Positions 36,403-49,762 of a stretch of DNA of 64,000 bases are shown one piece after another (the stretch's first letter is position 1; each line of letters opens with the position of its first letter). A program made the translations under genes and the position numbers. The notes beneath the pieces were generated by a model. The model ran no database searches and was not told the origin of the DNA. It saw nothing but the letters and a program-made list of their open reading frames with translations. Source of the stretch: Agelaius tricolor (Eukaryota; Chordata; Aves; Passeriformes; Icteridae); assembly GCA_023055355.1 (NCBI GenBank), contig JALJCS010000024.1:8633501-8697500 (forward strand), in the 5' to 3' direction.

Positions 36403-37436
36403 GATTATAATATCAAATTGTGTCATTTGGCCCTCTATAATTTTGGGCTTCTTTAATCACCAAGAGCAGTAAATCTATTAAACTGTTTTTTTTAGAACAG
36501 AGTTAAATAATGTGACACAAATGAGTTATGTGGCCTTAACTATGTCTGTATAGTAAACAAAGAAAATGAAAGTCTTTATTATTAAACTTTATAGTTGAGG
36601 TTTGATTCCAGATTAAATGTGCATTCTTAAGCATGACACTTGTTAATTTTCAGTACTTGATTTCCAAGCTCAGAAATGGCTCCTGTAGGTTCCTGTGCAG
36701 AGTTGAAACAAAACACAACAAACTGGTAAAAGCATTAGGACTGTGTTGAATTCTGCAGTTTCTGGACATGTTTCTTCATGAGATCTGTAATCTGTCATGA
36801 AGGTTTCTCATTTAGCTCTTGGAGAGCCTGATAGCAAAAGGGTTTGTCATCTTCTGCACAGACCATCCTAGAGTGGCTCTTTTGCCAAGAGTTTGATTTC
36901 CCTCAGCAGTTTGCTCACAGCAGAGAGGAGGTGGCATGTTCTATCCCAGGCTCCTGAGCAGAGCCTGACCAGGGACTTGTGAACCCTCTCCCTTCTGCCA
37001 CCACCATCAGTTTGTCTTGCTCTGCTTCCAAATGTTCCTGTCTCACCCCAATCTTTCCCTTATCTCTGGCACCTTAACCCAGTCCCCAGAGCTGTTAAAT
37101 CCTGCTTGGTCTAGCAATGACAAAGGAGCTGGGCTTAGTCAAAGGGATGGGCTTTTACCACAAGCTGTGGATTTTGGATCCAGTGTACCTGTCACAGTGT
37201 TCACTGAGGTCATGCTGCAGCCTTTGATCCAAATACTTCCAAAAGCAAGCTGCTCTGCTTTCTTTTTCATGTTGAAAACCAATATATTGTATATTAACCT
37301 TTTTTCACTTTTATAAAAAGCTTAAACATTTTGCCTGAAATTTTCCCTGAAGAAATGAGTTTGAGATCATCAAATGCAAGTAATGTTTATGTGAATGGGT
37401 AAAGTTTGGCAAAGCTCTCAGGGAAATATTGGGATT

Positions 37437-37516
37437 TTTAGGGATGGTCCTGTGTAGGGCCAGGAGTTGCACTTGATGATCCCTGTCAGTGCCTCCCAAC
37501 TCAGGATATTCTGTGA
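37437..37516 (+). mobile_element. CR1 LINE 3' terminus, short
   Basis: GGCCAGGAGTTGCACTTGAT, then GATCCCTGTCAGTGCCTCCC and AACTCAGGATATTCTGTGAG. The last 80 bp or so of a CR1. Confidence 0.85.
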
Positions 37517-39843
37517 GTATGCAGAAGTTATAAGCACACTGAAAACATCACTTTCCAGCAGCCATAAGATGTGTAATGCAGCTTTAATAATAAGCAATGC
37601 CACTGTCCCTCCTTCCCTGTGGTACATGCAGCAAGTGCCCATCTAGAATAAGCAGTATAGAAGTGAGTCTGAGGAGTTTATCTCATTTGACAATTCTTCA
37701 GCAAACTGTTGCTGGTTCATGTGCCCCACTTGGTCCAGAGCTAAGCAGAATTATCTACTGTGGAGACAGTCTGAGTCTTGACATCAGAGATGTGTGAGCC
37801 CTGGATAGCTGGCAAGAATATTGGCAGTAATGTCCCCAGCAGACAAGTCTTGCACAAAGAAGTCCTGTGGAAACTGTGGAAATTGTTCATTCCTTGCCAG
37901 TTTTTGTCCTTGTCAAAAAGTGAGTGCAGTCAGATCCTTTTAGGGTTTAAGGATTAATGAGGATACCTCTGCTGGAGCAGAATGTAGTCTGGGAGAAAGG
38001 CAAATTTAGAGGAATCAGGTATTCAGTTTTATTTTGGTTTAGAAAAAGTAGCATAAAGTTAAGAAGGAAATTTCTACAAATTGGGGTAAAATGGAAGCAT
38101 TTAATTTTTAATGAACTTTTTAGTCAGTTATGATCTGATGAATAGTCTCAGATTATTGCATTCCATCAGTAATTCATTATTTCACTTATTAAATATGTTG
38201 ATTTTTTCTTCTGCTGCTTTGAGGACTGATTTTGATACATTAAGGCATAAAGGTAGAATACTGAAAAATTGCCATGTAAAACTTATCTCCTTAAATATGG
38301 TTTGAAATGTAAGTTAAAAAATGAAGTTCCTGAACTGAATTAGTTTCTCAGAATTGTCAGCAGTTGAAATTTCAACCTAAACCATATTATGTGTCAATGT
38401 CTTAAAATGCAAACTAATATTTGATTAATTAATATGATTTTGTTGTGCTAGATGGAAGAGTAAGTGTTTCAAACTGTCTTCAGAAGGACCTGTTTGTAAT
38501 GATCTCAGAGGCACTGTATTCCCACTGGGGTTTTGTGGGAAATACTTAGTAGCTCAGTTCTGAACTGGGAGAAAAGAAAAAGAATGATTTCTTTCTCTGC
38601 AGTGTATATTTTAAATATGCTTTGTTTTACTTCAAAATTAATGGAAAAATTCCAGAAGAAATTTCAAAGAAGAATTTTTTAAAAACCTAAACCTAAATAT
38701 TTTCCTTTTTGAATTTCTTTTATAGCTGAGTTACTGAGTTTTTAATTCCAAACCTTAATTTAGAGATGCAAAGGGAAGGAAATATGTGAAGTCCTGTCCT
38801 GTAGCTCTGGACACTGAGCACCAAATACATCATGGGAAACAAATTTTTCTGGTTTTTGACACATTTTCAGCTTGCAGCCAGTGCCAGAAACCAAAATAAC
38901 CCAACTTTGCAACAGTTTTCAGTGTTGTGCTGCTTTGCAGAAAGTGCAGCATTGGAGTCCCAGGGGCAAGAAGGCAAATGGAAAAGCAGTGTTTTCTCTG
39001 GAAGTGGGAGGCTGTTGGCACTGGAGGCAGGATGGGTGTTTGGGGGTGGGCTGGCCCTGGCAGGGCTCTGGTTCCTCCTGGCTCTGCTCTGGGCTGGGTT
39101 TCTCTGCCCTGTGGGACTCAGCACAGCATGAGCTGGCAGCTTTCTGTGCTGGCCAGGCTCAGATGCCTCTGGAGAGATGCTGCTCCCAAAGGCTGGAACA
39201 GGGGAATAGTGGAGTGTGAGGAAAAGTCAATTGTTTAATTGTTCCAATCAGAATTTTTTATTTCAAATGCGACTCCTTAGGCCCAAATGTTCTGGCTATG
39301 GTCAGCTCTTTTTAAGTCAAGTCTTTCATGAATTATATGCTACAAATTTGATACTTTGGAGAGAGCAAACCTTTATTTACAGTTGCACTTTTAGCTGCTA
39401 CTCTAGTAACTAACTCATGAAAATATTTTGTTTTGGTTTCTTACAGGGTTGATTCTTTTTCAGGGTGGGTCGTTTGTTTTGGGCAGGTTACAGTACAGAG
39501 AGATTCTTGTGTCAAAAGTAAAGTATTGCAAAGTTCAGAGTTTCCTCTGGTTTTATTTGAGGAATAAATCAGACCCTCATAGTAGCCTGAAGGATCTGTA
39601 CTTGCTCTGTGTAAGTTTGAGCATCTGCCTTTCTGTAAGCTTCCCGTTGCCTGTTGTGCTTATGGTGTTTTTATTGGAGATGTCCTTAATTATAACCAGG
39701 CCTTCAGTAATTGCTCCAAAGTTCACAATGCCTTGAGCAGGACTTTTGGACCATCACAGAACGTGTAATTTTAGCAGACAAGGCAGAATGCTGGTGGGTG
39801 GTGAATAATGTCATGAGAAGCTCAAGCCCATCTATCTGCTGGG

Positions 39844-39870
39844 TAAAAAAAAAAAAAAAACAAAAAAACC
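39844..39870. repeat. A-rich simple tract
   Basis: A run of 16 A followed by C-interrupted A stretches. Simple sequence in intron 1, with no recognisable retroposon body to its left. Confidence 0.75.
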
Positions 39871-41103
39871 AAAAGAACTAACCCAAACCACTTTAGTTGC
39901 AGGAGTAGAAAGTGATGTTTTGGGTAAAACTTACAGCAAGTCCTCTGGAAGAGTGTGTGGGAGGGAAGCTAAGCATCTTACTGAAATACTGACTCCTTCA
40001 ACTCAGTGGATGTGGAAAGGCCTTTTTTGCTTAAGCCTATTGGCATATGAGAGGTTGCTCCATCTTGACTGGTTGGTTGGTGAGTTTATTTTGTAGCTAA
40101 AATTTAAACAAAATCACTTTGAAATAAGCAACCCAGCCTTTGAGTAAGCATGCCACATTGCAGAAGAAAATGTCATTAAATATGTCATTTACTTGAAATG
40201 CTTTATGTGCTTTCCTGTTATTAGTTCTTCACACAGGGAAAAAGCCAGATGTGTTGAGTTACAGTACAGCTCCTTTATAATTAACTGCCTTGATGTTTCC
40301 TCTCTTGACTCCTAAGTACTCTGATAAAATATTGATGCAAGTGCTGCAGCAGCACTGCAAGAATAAGGTCATATCTCACCTGTTCCACATAACACATTGA
40401 GATGCCTACTTATCTCATTTTATCAACAGCACAATAAATGCAATTTCTAATTTACATCACAAGATGGCAGCAAATTTTTAATTCACTTAATTTTCACTAA
40501 CCTAGATTAACCTAACCTCTTGAAATTGTGGTTTTCTTACAAAATGACAAAAAACTTGGGTTAATGGTCAGATATGTGTGCTATTTACAGGGATGTCAAT
40601 ATTTCAGAAGTATTCAAAACATCTACAGAGCTTTATTTCTGCTTTAAAATCAGTAAAAAAAGGCATTTACTATGAACTTTAAATATCAGTAGCTCACAGT
40701 GTAAGAGTTACCAACTCCCATTAAAGATATTTTGAATAAAAACTATAGCTTTTATCTATATTCTTTGATTCCTTGAAGAGAAAATATGACAAAGCAGTTT
40801 TTGAAATTCAGGCAGAGGTTCTCAAGACTTGATCATCATCACAGACTTTCTTCTAAAAGGAATTCTGATTTATGTTTGAAGTGTGTTCAGTCAAAAACTT
40901 TCAAAGATATGAAATAACAGGGTTGGATTGCCTCAACTCCTTTTGGCAGATCTTTTCTCCTGTGCTGGCCAATCCCAGAAGTTCAAATTTTAGTCTGCTT
41001 GAACTGATTTGTCCTAGGTGTTGTTAATTGTCATTGCTTGTAGATCTTACTGAGGATGCATCTATGGCCTTTAAAATGCTCTACTTTTTGTTTTCCCCTG
41101 CAG

Positions 41104-41247
41104 TTTCCCAACCACAGGCTGTACATAGCCAGCTGGAGAAGCCATCCAGTACTGCAATTCTCTGCAATACCTGTGGAAAACCATGCAAAGGAGAAGTTTT
41201 GAGAGTTCAGAGCAAATATTTCCATATTAAATGCTTTGTTTGCAAAG
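41104..41247 (+). CDS. ABLIM2: ABLIM2 exon 2: N-terminal tail and first half of LIM1
   Basis: A 144-nt internal exon. The acceptor is a pyrimidine-rich tract ending in CTGCAG at 41103, and the donor is AAAG|GTAAGTG at 41247. It enters and leaves in phase 1. It encodes residues 6-53 of the spliced protein: the tail (VSQPQAVHSQLEKPSSTAIL), then LIM1 zinc ligands Cys26, Cys29, His46, Cys49 and Cys52. The second zinc module of LIM1 is completed in exon 3. The frame is also open upstream into the intron, including an ATG at 41064, but the strong acceptor and family similarity mark 41104 as the exon start. LIM domains bind two zinc ions each and mediate protein-protein contacts. Confidence 0.96.
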
Positions 41248-44200
41248 GTAAGTGTGTCTGCTGCTTCTATAAGTAGTGCATTAGCAATGGTTGTGACTTA
41301 ATGATCCTGCAAACTTCACAAGCGTATTTTACAATCCAATCCATGCCTGAAAGGATTTACTGTGAAATCCCTGACTCCTTACTGTAAGATAATAAATAAC
41401 CAAAGTCACAAAACTGGAGAATGTTTTCAATGGATATAAAGATGTTTATATCCATATTGGAGTTTACTATAGATTTGGGATGTCAGGAAGAAGAGCACTT
41501 TGGGAGAACAGTGCAGGGCTAGGAGAGGATGAACATTTGTGAAGAAACTCAGAGGTTTTCTGTCCCCCAGCTCTCTAATGTGTGCTGTAGGGTGCACCAT
41601 GGCCACATCTGTCCAGGTTCTCTTGTGCTGGACTGTGATCTTTAAATTCCAGTGTTACCCTCTGTGCTTTTCCATTTTTTGGGGGGAATGACTTGGTTTG
41701 CTCCAGATTGGTGCCTGGTGATCTAATATTGTCTCATGAATAGCAGAAGGATGGTCACAGGAAAAGGGAATTATCTGATACAGCACCCCTTCTGTAGATA
41801 CTTGCTTGTTTAAAAACTTGTCTGGAAGCTGCAAAGATCTAATTTGTTTTAAATGTACAGGTACATAAATATTAACTGATGTTGACTGAACAACCTGCTT
41901 ACTCTATTATTAACCAGTGCTTTTAATAAATGACATTTATTAAACCTTGTAGCCCAGTCTAGAGACATGAGCATGTCTCTGCTTCCTGATGTGTTACTGT
42001 AACTATTCCTACTCCTCTTTAGAGGAAATACTAGAAAGAAAACTGTCACTATCTGTTAGCTATACTGATATTTTTTAAAATCCAATGGGATTGAATACAT
42101 ACTATTAAAAACTGAGGCAATCTTTAATGATTTAGACAGACAGGACTAAATGTTCAGCTCAATAATTGTGTTCTTTGCAAAATTGCACCACAAGCAAAAT
42201 AAGCATGCTGCACTTCCCTAAACAACAAAAATATTTTGGTCATCTATTCAGAAGAGATTAGTATTTAAAGCAGACCACAGCCCATACATTCATCTTTTAC
42301 GTTCTTTTAAAGCCAGCTGTTCTTATGGCAAATTTCACTGTTAAATCAGTTTTTCAGACCTAGCTCAGTAAAAGAGCAGCTGATCTGTTATTCAAGAGTC
42401 TTGTTTCCTACATGAACCAGTAACATTCTGGTATTTAGTCCATATTATCATCTTTATGAAGTCCAAGCCTCCTGTATTTTTAATAGATTTGCTATGAGAA
42501 AAAACAAATTCTGCAGAAGGAGTAAGACAGAGTTGTACATCCAATTTTTTGGTTTTATAGTCCATCTCCATTTAGATGATGCCAGGTCACCAGCAAATGC
42601 AGCATATGGTCACTGAACTGATTCATTGATCCCAAATTTAGGCAGTGCAGAGGGGTCTTTCCCACCCCCATGCAGAGGAAGATGATGAATGCATTGTAGA
42701 ATTGCATTGCCCCTATCTGTCTGTAAGAGATAAGAAGGAGTTTGTTCTGCTTCTGGCAGATCTTGGATAAAATGAGGAAAAAATCTCAGTGTCAGTGAGG
42801 TAGCAGGGTAGCATCTGTCAGCCACCTGTCAGTCTCTCAGCTGGCACAGGAGAGTGTCAGAGGTGTGGTGAAACTGCTGCTAGGTGTCAAGGCTCTTGCC
42901 CTCCTCCTTACTAATCATTTTGCTAAGTTTGCCCACATGATTGCTTTGAGGATTTTCTTTCATTATTTATTTGCCTTAATTTCTTTTATCTTTCTTTTAC
43001 CTTTCAATGGTTTCCATCAATTTTTCTGGCATTCTTCTGGTATCTGTTTTTATTTTGTTTCTGGGCTTTATTTGTTACTTAAGAAGCATAAGTTGCTTTG
43101 TAATATGGATTTGCCATATTGTTAGGTGTGAAGAGCTTTGGAACAAACAGCACACTGAATATACAATGTCGCAGACATCTTTCATGAAAAATCCGTTCTT
43201 AGGATTTTTCCTTGTGAGAAGCTGCAGTTTCAGTAACCAAAGTAAACAATGGTTATCTGCTGCTGTGGAATGCAACAGGTAAACCCATGATTGGTCTCCT
43301 GTGGGTGTTTGGATTTCTTGACCACTCATGGCTGAGCTGGCTCTTGCTCTGTCTGAGACACAGATCTTTGTTATTCATTCTTTTCTATTCTTAGCTAGCT
43401 GCTGAAGAAACCTTTTCCTTTCTATTGCTTTTTAGTATAGTCTTAATGTAACATATATCATAAAATAATAAATCAAGCCTTCTGATCATGGAGTCAACAT
43501 TCTCGTCTCTTCTTCATCCTGAAAACCCTTGTGACCACAGTCACAATACATTTCCCTGGCTGCATAAAAGGAGAAAAAGCAGGTTAGGCAAATGTGGCTT
43601 AAATTTTTAAATTAGTGGTTGAAGGAATACAGTTCATGTGTTAGGATTTAGCAAAAAAAAATGGTATTCAGTTCTGATCAATGTATCTGCTTTCAGCCTT
43701 GGAGGAGAGTTTTGTGCCATGACCTCTGCTGTGCACGGGCAGGGTGATGGTTCTGGGAATGTATTTATCCTATTGTTGATTCCTGCCTGTGGTGCATTTA
43801 TTTCAATGCTGCTCAGCCATGCAGTTTGTCCTGTCTCACTCATGCACCAAAGATAGCACGTGGAGCCAGGCTGTGTGTCCAGCATGCAGGGCTGTCCAGG
43901 ACAGATAATCCCATGTGTGGGCTGCTGCATTGCCCTGCCAGGATGCCTGCCTGCTGGGTTGACTGCCTCTGTGTGAAACCACCTTGTAGCCTGCATCAGA
44001 AAACATGTAGTAGTTATAAGGCTGCAGGGAGTTTTGGTTCCTCTCACAGAATTTAGGGCTGTACAGTGGTGGAAAATGCTAACTGATAAGAATGACAAAT
44101 GGAGGTATCTGAGGTCTGTTTGAATGACCTCATCAGTGACAGATGACGTAACACTGGAAGAAGTTACACCTTTTTGAATATGTGTGAAATTTGAAACTAA

Positions 44201-44324
44201 TTCTTTGATACTTTTGGATAAATTATGAGGTTTCAGAGGGTCAGATACATTGAATTCTGTATTTCTACGCTTTTTTTAGGGTAGAAAGGCAGTTTTGTGT
44301 ATTGCCATACTTCTGTCTGATTAT

Positions 44325-44484
44325 TCATAGAATGGTTTGGGTTGGAAAGAACCTTAAAGATCACCTCATTCCAACTCCCCTGCCATGAGGAAGGACACCT
44401 TCAACTAGACCAGGATGCTCAAAGCCCCATCCAGCCTTGGACACTTCCAGGGTTGGGGCAGCCCCAACTTTTCTGGGCAACCTT
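44325..44484 (-). mobile_element. CR1 LINE 3' fragment, minus orientation
   Basis: TCATAGAATGGTTTGGGTTG and GGAAAGAACCTTAAAGATCA, then CCAACTCCCCTGCCATGAGG, CTCAAAGCCCCATCCAGCCT and TTTTCTGGGCAACCTTGTG. This is a textbook, little-diverged reversed CR1 end. Confidence 0.96.
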
Positions 44485-45698
44485 GTGAATTTCAGAATGG
44501 TAACAGCAACTACATAGATGCCTTTTGTATTCAAATGAAATTACATAACCAAGAAAGGTTAGGATAAAGTCACTAATTCCCATGCAGTTCTTCTTGCATT
44601 CCCCAGATAATGATTCTAAACAATTCAAAGTTTTTCGAAGGCGGACAACTCCTTTATTGTTCAAGACTAAGAGACACATCCAGATTAAAAAATTTAACAG
44701 CAGTACTGGGAGCATCTACTAGTCTTGCTCAGTATCAAAGTACAATAGGACCTAGGGAGGTAAATAGGCATTATAAATAAGGTTTGTACTCATATCTATT
44801 CATTTGTGTTATTACCTGTTCAGCTGCATGTCTAATCTGCTAATAAAATTCTGCAGGGAACATGCCATCTAACCTTACTTCAAATTTTTACTTAATTTTT
44901 GGTTTAAAGTATATCCCATTGATATCAGGTTTGATAGAAGTACTGTTATAATGAAGCTGGTATCTTTGATATAGTAAGGCAAAATTTCATCAGACTTCAA
45001 GGGCTTTGGTTCCCATGTTTGCTAATTCTTTTTTTATTTGTTACCACTATAATAAAATTGTCAAGGACTGTAATAAAAAGCACTGTAATAAAGTATTTAT
45101 GACTTAGACTGTCAAATTTAAAAAAAAAAATCGTTGAATATAAACTATTCTGAGGGTGTCTGTCAGGTCAGAACTGCATTTAATGGAGCAGATGGTATTA
45201 GACAAATATTAACTTGGGGCTTGCTTACAACTGTGATTTAGTAGACCCAGCAGAGAGACAGGTTAACATAGAATTGTAGATAGGAAGATGTAGGTGCTGT
45301 AATTATATTATCTTGGATTGCCTCTTAGATCATTGATAATGATAGAAATTACCCTGTTTCATTAGTATTTAATTTTCTGTGTTTTGACAATATCCTAATA
45401 TTTCCAGAGTTGCAGTGACCAATTTCAACAGGAGAACCCATACCATCTTGCTATAAAGAGTGTTCTTTGTACATATGTGAGAAGAACTATAACTCACATC
45501 TGTGTCCTTTCCTGGTTTGTCTCCATGAAAGGAAATAAACTTCCAGTGTGAGCCAGAGAGGTGAAAACATGACCTATGTGCTATACCTGCTTCATTCTAT
45601 CTTGTATGTGTCTTGTTTTACCCCTAATCAAAATTGTCCTCATTGCTGGCTTGTTATGGGTGCAGCACATGAAGTCTTCCCTGCTGGCACAGCTAGCA

Positions 45699-45732
45699 GT
45701 TGCAATTATTAATTTTCATTAATAATTGCAAC
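45699..45732. repeat. 15-bp perfect stem with 4-base loop
   Basis: GTTGCAATTATTAAT (45699-45713) is the exact reverse complement of 45718-45732, around TTTC. It is AT-rich. No transposon context is visible. Confidence 0.8.
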
Positions 45733-47150
45733 AATACTTCCCATTATTTTTCATGGTCTTTTTTTTTTTTTAATTAATCTGCTAGAATTTATCACATCTT
45801 CACCTTAGAATGGGGTACGTGGTGCTGGGGATTAGTGTTTCTGTGACCCTGCAGTGTCCTGGGAATTGTGAAACAGCCCAGGTCTGCATATATCACTTCT
45901 ATACCATTTTCTCAGTAGAACATGCAACAGAACCCAGAGTTATATCATTTATTGGGAAGTCCCCTTAATGGGAAGAGCTAAGACAAAATATTCAGTGAAA
46001 ATATTAAAAACATGGAGTAACTTGGCAATAGGAGCTATTTCTTTGTTAGATCAAATGCATCTGCTAGGATATAAATAAGTTCTAAGCTACACTGAGTAAT
46101 CTGAGGGAATTGCATTTGAGCATAGCTGCAGGGTTTCACATTTCAAAATGGGAGTCACCTACGGGAAGCTCATTTGTGAGATTGCCCAGTCCCGGATTTT
46201 GCCAGGGAGTAGCAATTTCTGGTATTTCTGCTGTCATGGGCACTGGGGATTAGTGTAGGGACTCTTATTCATCAGGTACTCTCAGCAACGTGGCCAGCAC
46301 TTCCTGAGTCCTTCAGGAGTTTGCAATCCCTGGTCATATTAACTCAATATCACAGGAAAAACTGTTCACAGTGTAATGCTCACCAAGGTTGCAGAGTGTG
46401 GTAGGTTTAGGGCTGCCTTACCAATGTCATGTTAGCTTGTAATCCTTTATTTCACTGAAATTATGATGATGATAATAATGATCACTTTTGCTGGTGCAAA
46501 AGTAATTTAATGTATCAGCAAATGGTTCTATGTTGTAGTTTTGAAACCTGAACTTTAAAATTTTTAATCTGTTTTTCTAAAAATAATTACAGCTCAAGCA
46601 AATTTTGGTCAGTTAATTAATTTGCACTATCACAAAGTAATGGGTAATTTTCCTTTTTTTATAATCATGTTCTCGTTGCAACCTTTCTTTGCATTCATGA
46701 AGACCTTTCTGCAGCCCCTCACATCCTGGCCATACACCCATCACACCAGCACTCTAGCAACATGACAGATATATTTCAACCAGAGTCCGATAAATCTTTT
46801 TTTAAGAGTATCTTTCACAAATTTAATAAATACATAATATTAGTAAAGTGTGGTGAAATGGGAGGAATCATGGTTACAAGTATTGGTAAAGGAATATCTT
46901 AATAACATTCAATAGAAGGTAGCTAACTACCCACCAAAGGAGGCCAAACCTCTGTTGCTTCTGTTTTCCAATTTATTTACTCCTTATTTGCATCCTTCTA
47001 GTCCATTATAGTTATAGTAGAAAGGTAAGTGCACATTAGAGGATAGGATTTTCAAGTCTGTGTAAGCTTTGTAGGCAGTAAAGATTCTATTCATATAAAG
47101 AAATTTTGAACATTATACATGGTTTCAACCCACATTAGATAATGTCACAG

Positions 47151-47167
47151 AATTATTATTATTATTT
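47151..47167 (+). repeat. (ATT)n microsatellite
   Basis: A short run of ATT units followed by an A tract in intron 2. Confidence 0.7.
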
Positions 47168-49514
47168 AAAAAAAGCCCATAAGTCTTTTTAATTACTCAA
47201 GTTCTCTTTTGGGGTAAGGTTTTCCTGTGGGAAAAAAAAAAACAAACCTGAGTGCAAGGATGCCTTTCTGCAGGGGACTTGCAGACTGTGATGCTCTTTC
47301 CCTTGAGGACACAGCAGGGGTACAGCAGCACTGTGGAGTAGCTACTGGGCATTTCAGTGCACTAAGGTGATGTGATGCCTGTATTGAGACTCAGAGAGAG
47401 TTGTTGCCTAAAATTCATCACTGCCACTGTGGTATTATTCCACCTCCCACTTGCTGCAACTCATTAACACGAGGCCATCTGCCATATCTGTGAATAGAGC
47501 AGGGACTTCATTTGCAAGCCTGGAACTGGCACCCAAAGCACTGTTAAAAAAAAATCTGAAAATATTTGGTGTTGTTGCTTTGCATGTTGGGTTTCTTTTG
47601 GGTTGTGGCTTTTACTGTATTTTATTGTTTTTAAAAACCTGTTTTAAATAGTCTGGCTAATGACAGCAGTATTTTATGATAGACATTTAAGATGTTATTA
47701 GGTTTAACATGGGTTAAAACACATTACTCTGTTTCTTAAATTTCTTTAGCATACTTGTAAATTTTAAGTAACCAGATTGAGTTCTTAAAATAAGAAATTA
47801 GTATAAACGAGACATTTTTTCCAGTTTTCCTGGGGATTATTTTGGTAGTTGGAAACAGCCACATACCTAATGCTGTGAGGACCTTGTTCACCTCTAAGAC
47901 TATGGGAGAGCTTTTACAGGGCAGCAGCACTGTCTCTAAGCTATTGGGAAACTATGCTCTCCAGAAGGAAAATGGAAATATACTTTCTAATGAAAAATTA
48001 CTCAATGTGTAGTTCCCATTTATTATAGGATTCAAGGTACATAGTGCACAGGAAACTTCCAAAACTCTCCTTCATTTTAATTGGTACACTCTAATGTTTT
48101 GTCAATCTCATAAGAGTATTCTGAATCTCAAAGGGTTTTCCTGCACTGAAGTGTTTACTCCACAAATAAATTTGTGAGCATGATGGCCAGTGTAGCCAGG
48201 GAGCTTGTGTAGGTGCTGTACTCTCTATCCTCTATAGCTTCATCAGTGCTGCATCTGCATGGTGGAGTGTAAGATGTATCCCCACAGTTCTCTGTATCTT
48301 TTCTGCTCCTGGAAGTTGCTGGTTTTCTTCCATCAGACCTGTCTTTCCTGCATTTCCTGGTTGGAAGCTGGAGAAGAGACCAGCAGGTCTGTGCAGGACT
48401 TTTCTGGGGCTGCATGCTGCTTTTGTTAGCCCTGGATAGGAACAGGATGAGGTATCATTCAAGTCCTTGAGATTATAGATGGTATTTTGGATATTATTGC
48501 TAATACCCTGCCAATGACTGACAGGCTTGAGTGTTCTTGATTTCACAGATGTGTTTGGAAAGACAGTTGATATGATCATTTGTGCACAGAAGAGAGATTG
48601 AATTGTATGGTTTATATACCCCATTGCAAGGTTCCTTCTGTCTAAGAAATTATATTCCCATGCCAGTATTTGTATGGCCAGCAAACTTGGAGCTGGGAAA
48701 GACTTGCCCAAAAGTTTTGTGAAAAGCTTATCTGGACTTACCACACCAGACCCTGCAAGAAGGAGTATCAGAGTCACAGCCATCTGCTGGAAATGAGCTT
48801 AGATTGCCTCAGATTAATTGCAGTTCAGTTTGAACTTCAGTCAAAGCTGTAATGGTGGAAGTTTGCCAGGTGGTTCTGATTCCTTCTCATAGGCATAGGG
48901 GCCAGGAGAAATATTCCTCATGTGATCCTGGGCTTTTGGAGAATGGGATCCCAGACTTCATTGGTGGTGTATGAATACATACAATTTAGCTGCCAAAAGA
49001 GAATAATATCAGCAGTGTACTACGTGTCATTCTTGGGATCGCGGTCAGCCAGCAGCATCCATCACATGGATGGAGGAAAATACCAAAGTGGACATAAAAC
49101 CACAGTGCTGAGGGAGAAAAATTTTATTTAACTTACATCAGGCAGAAGATGGGAGGGAAAAATACAGACTTGATATGTGCAGTTGCATGTAAGCAAACGA
49201 TTTGATTGTCTGGCACGCTGGCAGCAGAACAGCACTGCTGGGCTGACCAGACCTGCAGTGCCTGCTGCAGCTTGCTGCAATGTGCAGCAGCACAGAGTGC
49301 AGCATCCCCCAAGCAGCTCAGGACACAGCTGGTTTTTAGGCCCACCATGCAGCCAAAAAATTAATCTAATTTCAGTAGGCTCATTTGCCAGCACAGAAAA
49401 CAGATGAATTTTATACTTGTACACTGCAAATGGAGTACTGATGGCATACAGTAGGGGAATAGCAATGTGCTTAAAATGCATTGATTAATTGATTTACTGC
49501 TATTTATTTTTGTA

Positions 49515-49762
49515 AAATCATAGCATGATGGAAGGGACATTTAAAGGTCATCTGGTCCAAACTCCCCTGGAATGAGCAGCAATGTCTTCAACCAAATCAT
49601 CTTGCTCAGGGCTCTGTCCAATCTGACTTTCAATGTTTCCAGAGATGGACCATCTACCATCTCTCTGGGCAGCCTGTTCCAGTGTCTCACCAGCATCACT
49701 TAAATTCTTCCATACATCCTGTTTAAATTGTGCTTATTTTAGTTTAAAGCCATTACACACTG
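49515..49762 (-). mobile_element. CR1 LINE 3' fragment (about 250 bp), minus orientation
   Basis: AAATCATAGCATGATGGAAG, then AGGTCATCTGGTCCAAACTC, CTGGGCAGCCTGTTCCAGTG and TTAGTTTAAAGCCATTACAC. Reversed CR1 3' region in the correct order. Confidence 0.93.

Larger units (their letters stand above)
4227..41103 (+). other. ABLIM2: ABLIM2 intron 1 (about 36.9 kb)
   Basis: Bounded by the donor GTAGGC after exon 1 and the acceptor CCCTGCAG before exon 2. It is mostly AT-rich, with repeats and one internal CpG-rich block at 33.1-33.5 kb, listed separately. In the stretches 4.8-19.4 kb, 19.5-23.9 kb, 24.5-29.4 kb, 33.5-36.3 kb and 37.5-41.1 kb I recognise no exon and no assignable mobile element, only short simple repeats and chance open frames. 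Transcription-factor sites and conserved noncoding elements may exist but cannot be identified without alignment. Confidence 0.9.

Noticed and set aside
38832..39238. Five overlapping frames on both strands near 39 kb.
   Set aside because: This is a locally GC-rich segment with few stops. The translations are unrelated to any family I know and no splice pattern fits.
43634..44098. A minus-strand frame of 154 codons in intron 2.
   Set aside because: The amino-acid composition is unstructured, no motif is recognised, and it sits in repeat-poor intron DNA. Treated as chance.
48232..48783. A minus-strand ATG-started frame of 183 codons in intron 2, with an overlapping 86-codon frame at 48155-48415.
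   Set aside because: No domain or family is recognisable, there is no promoter context, and CAG/GTAAG-like splice signals occur inside it by chance. A BLASTP hit to a bird protein would change this view.
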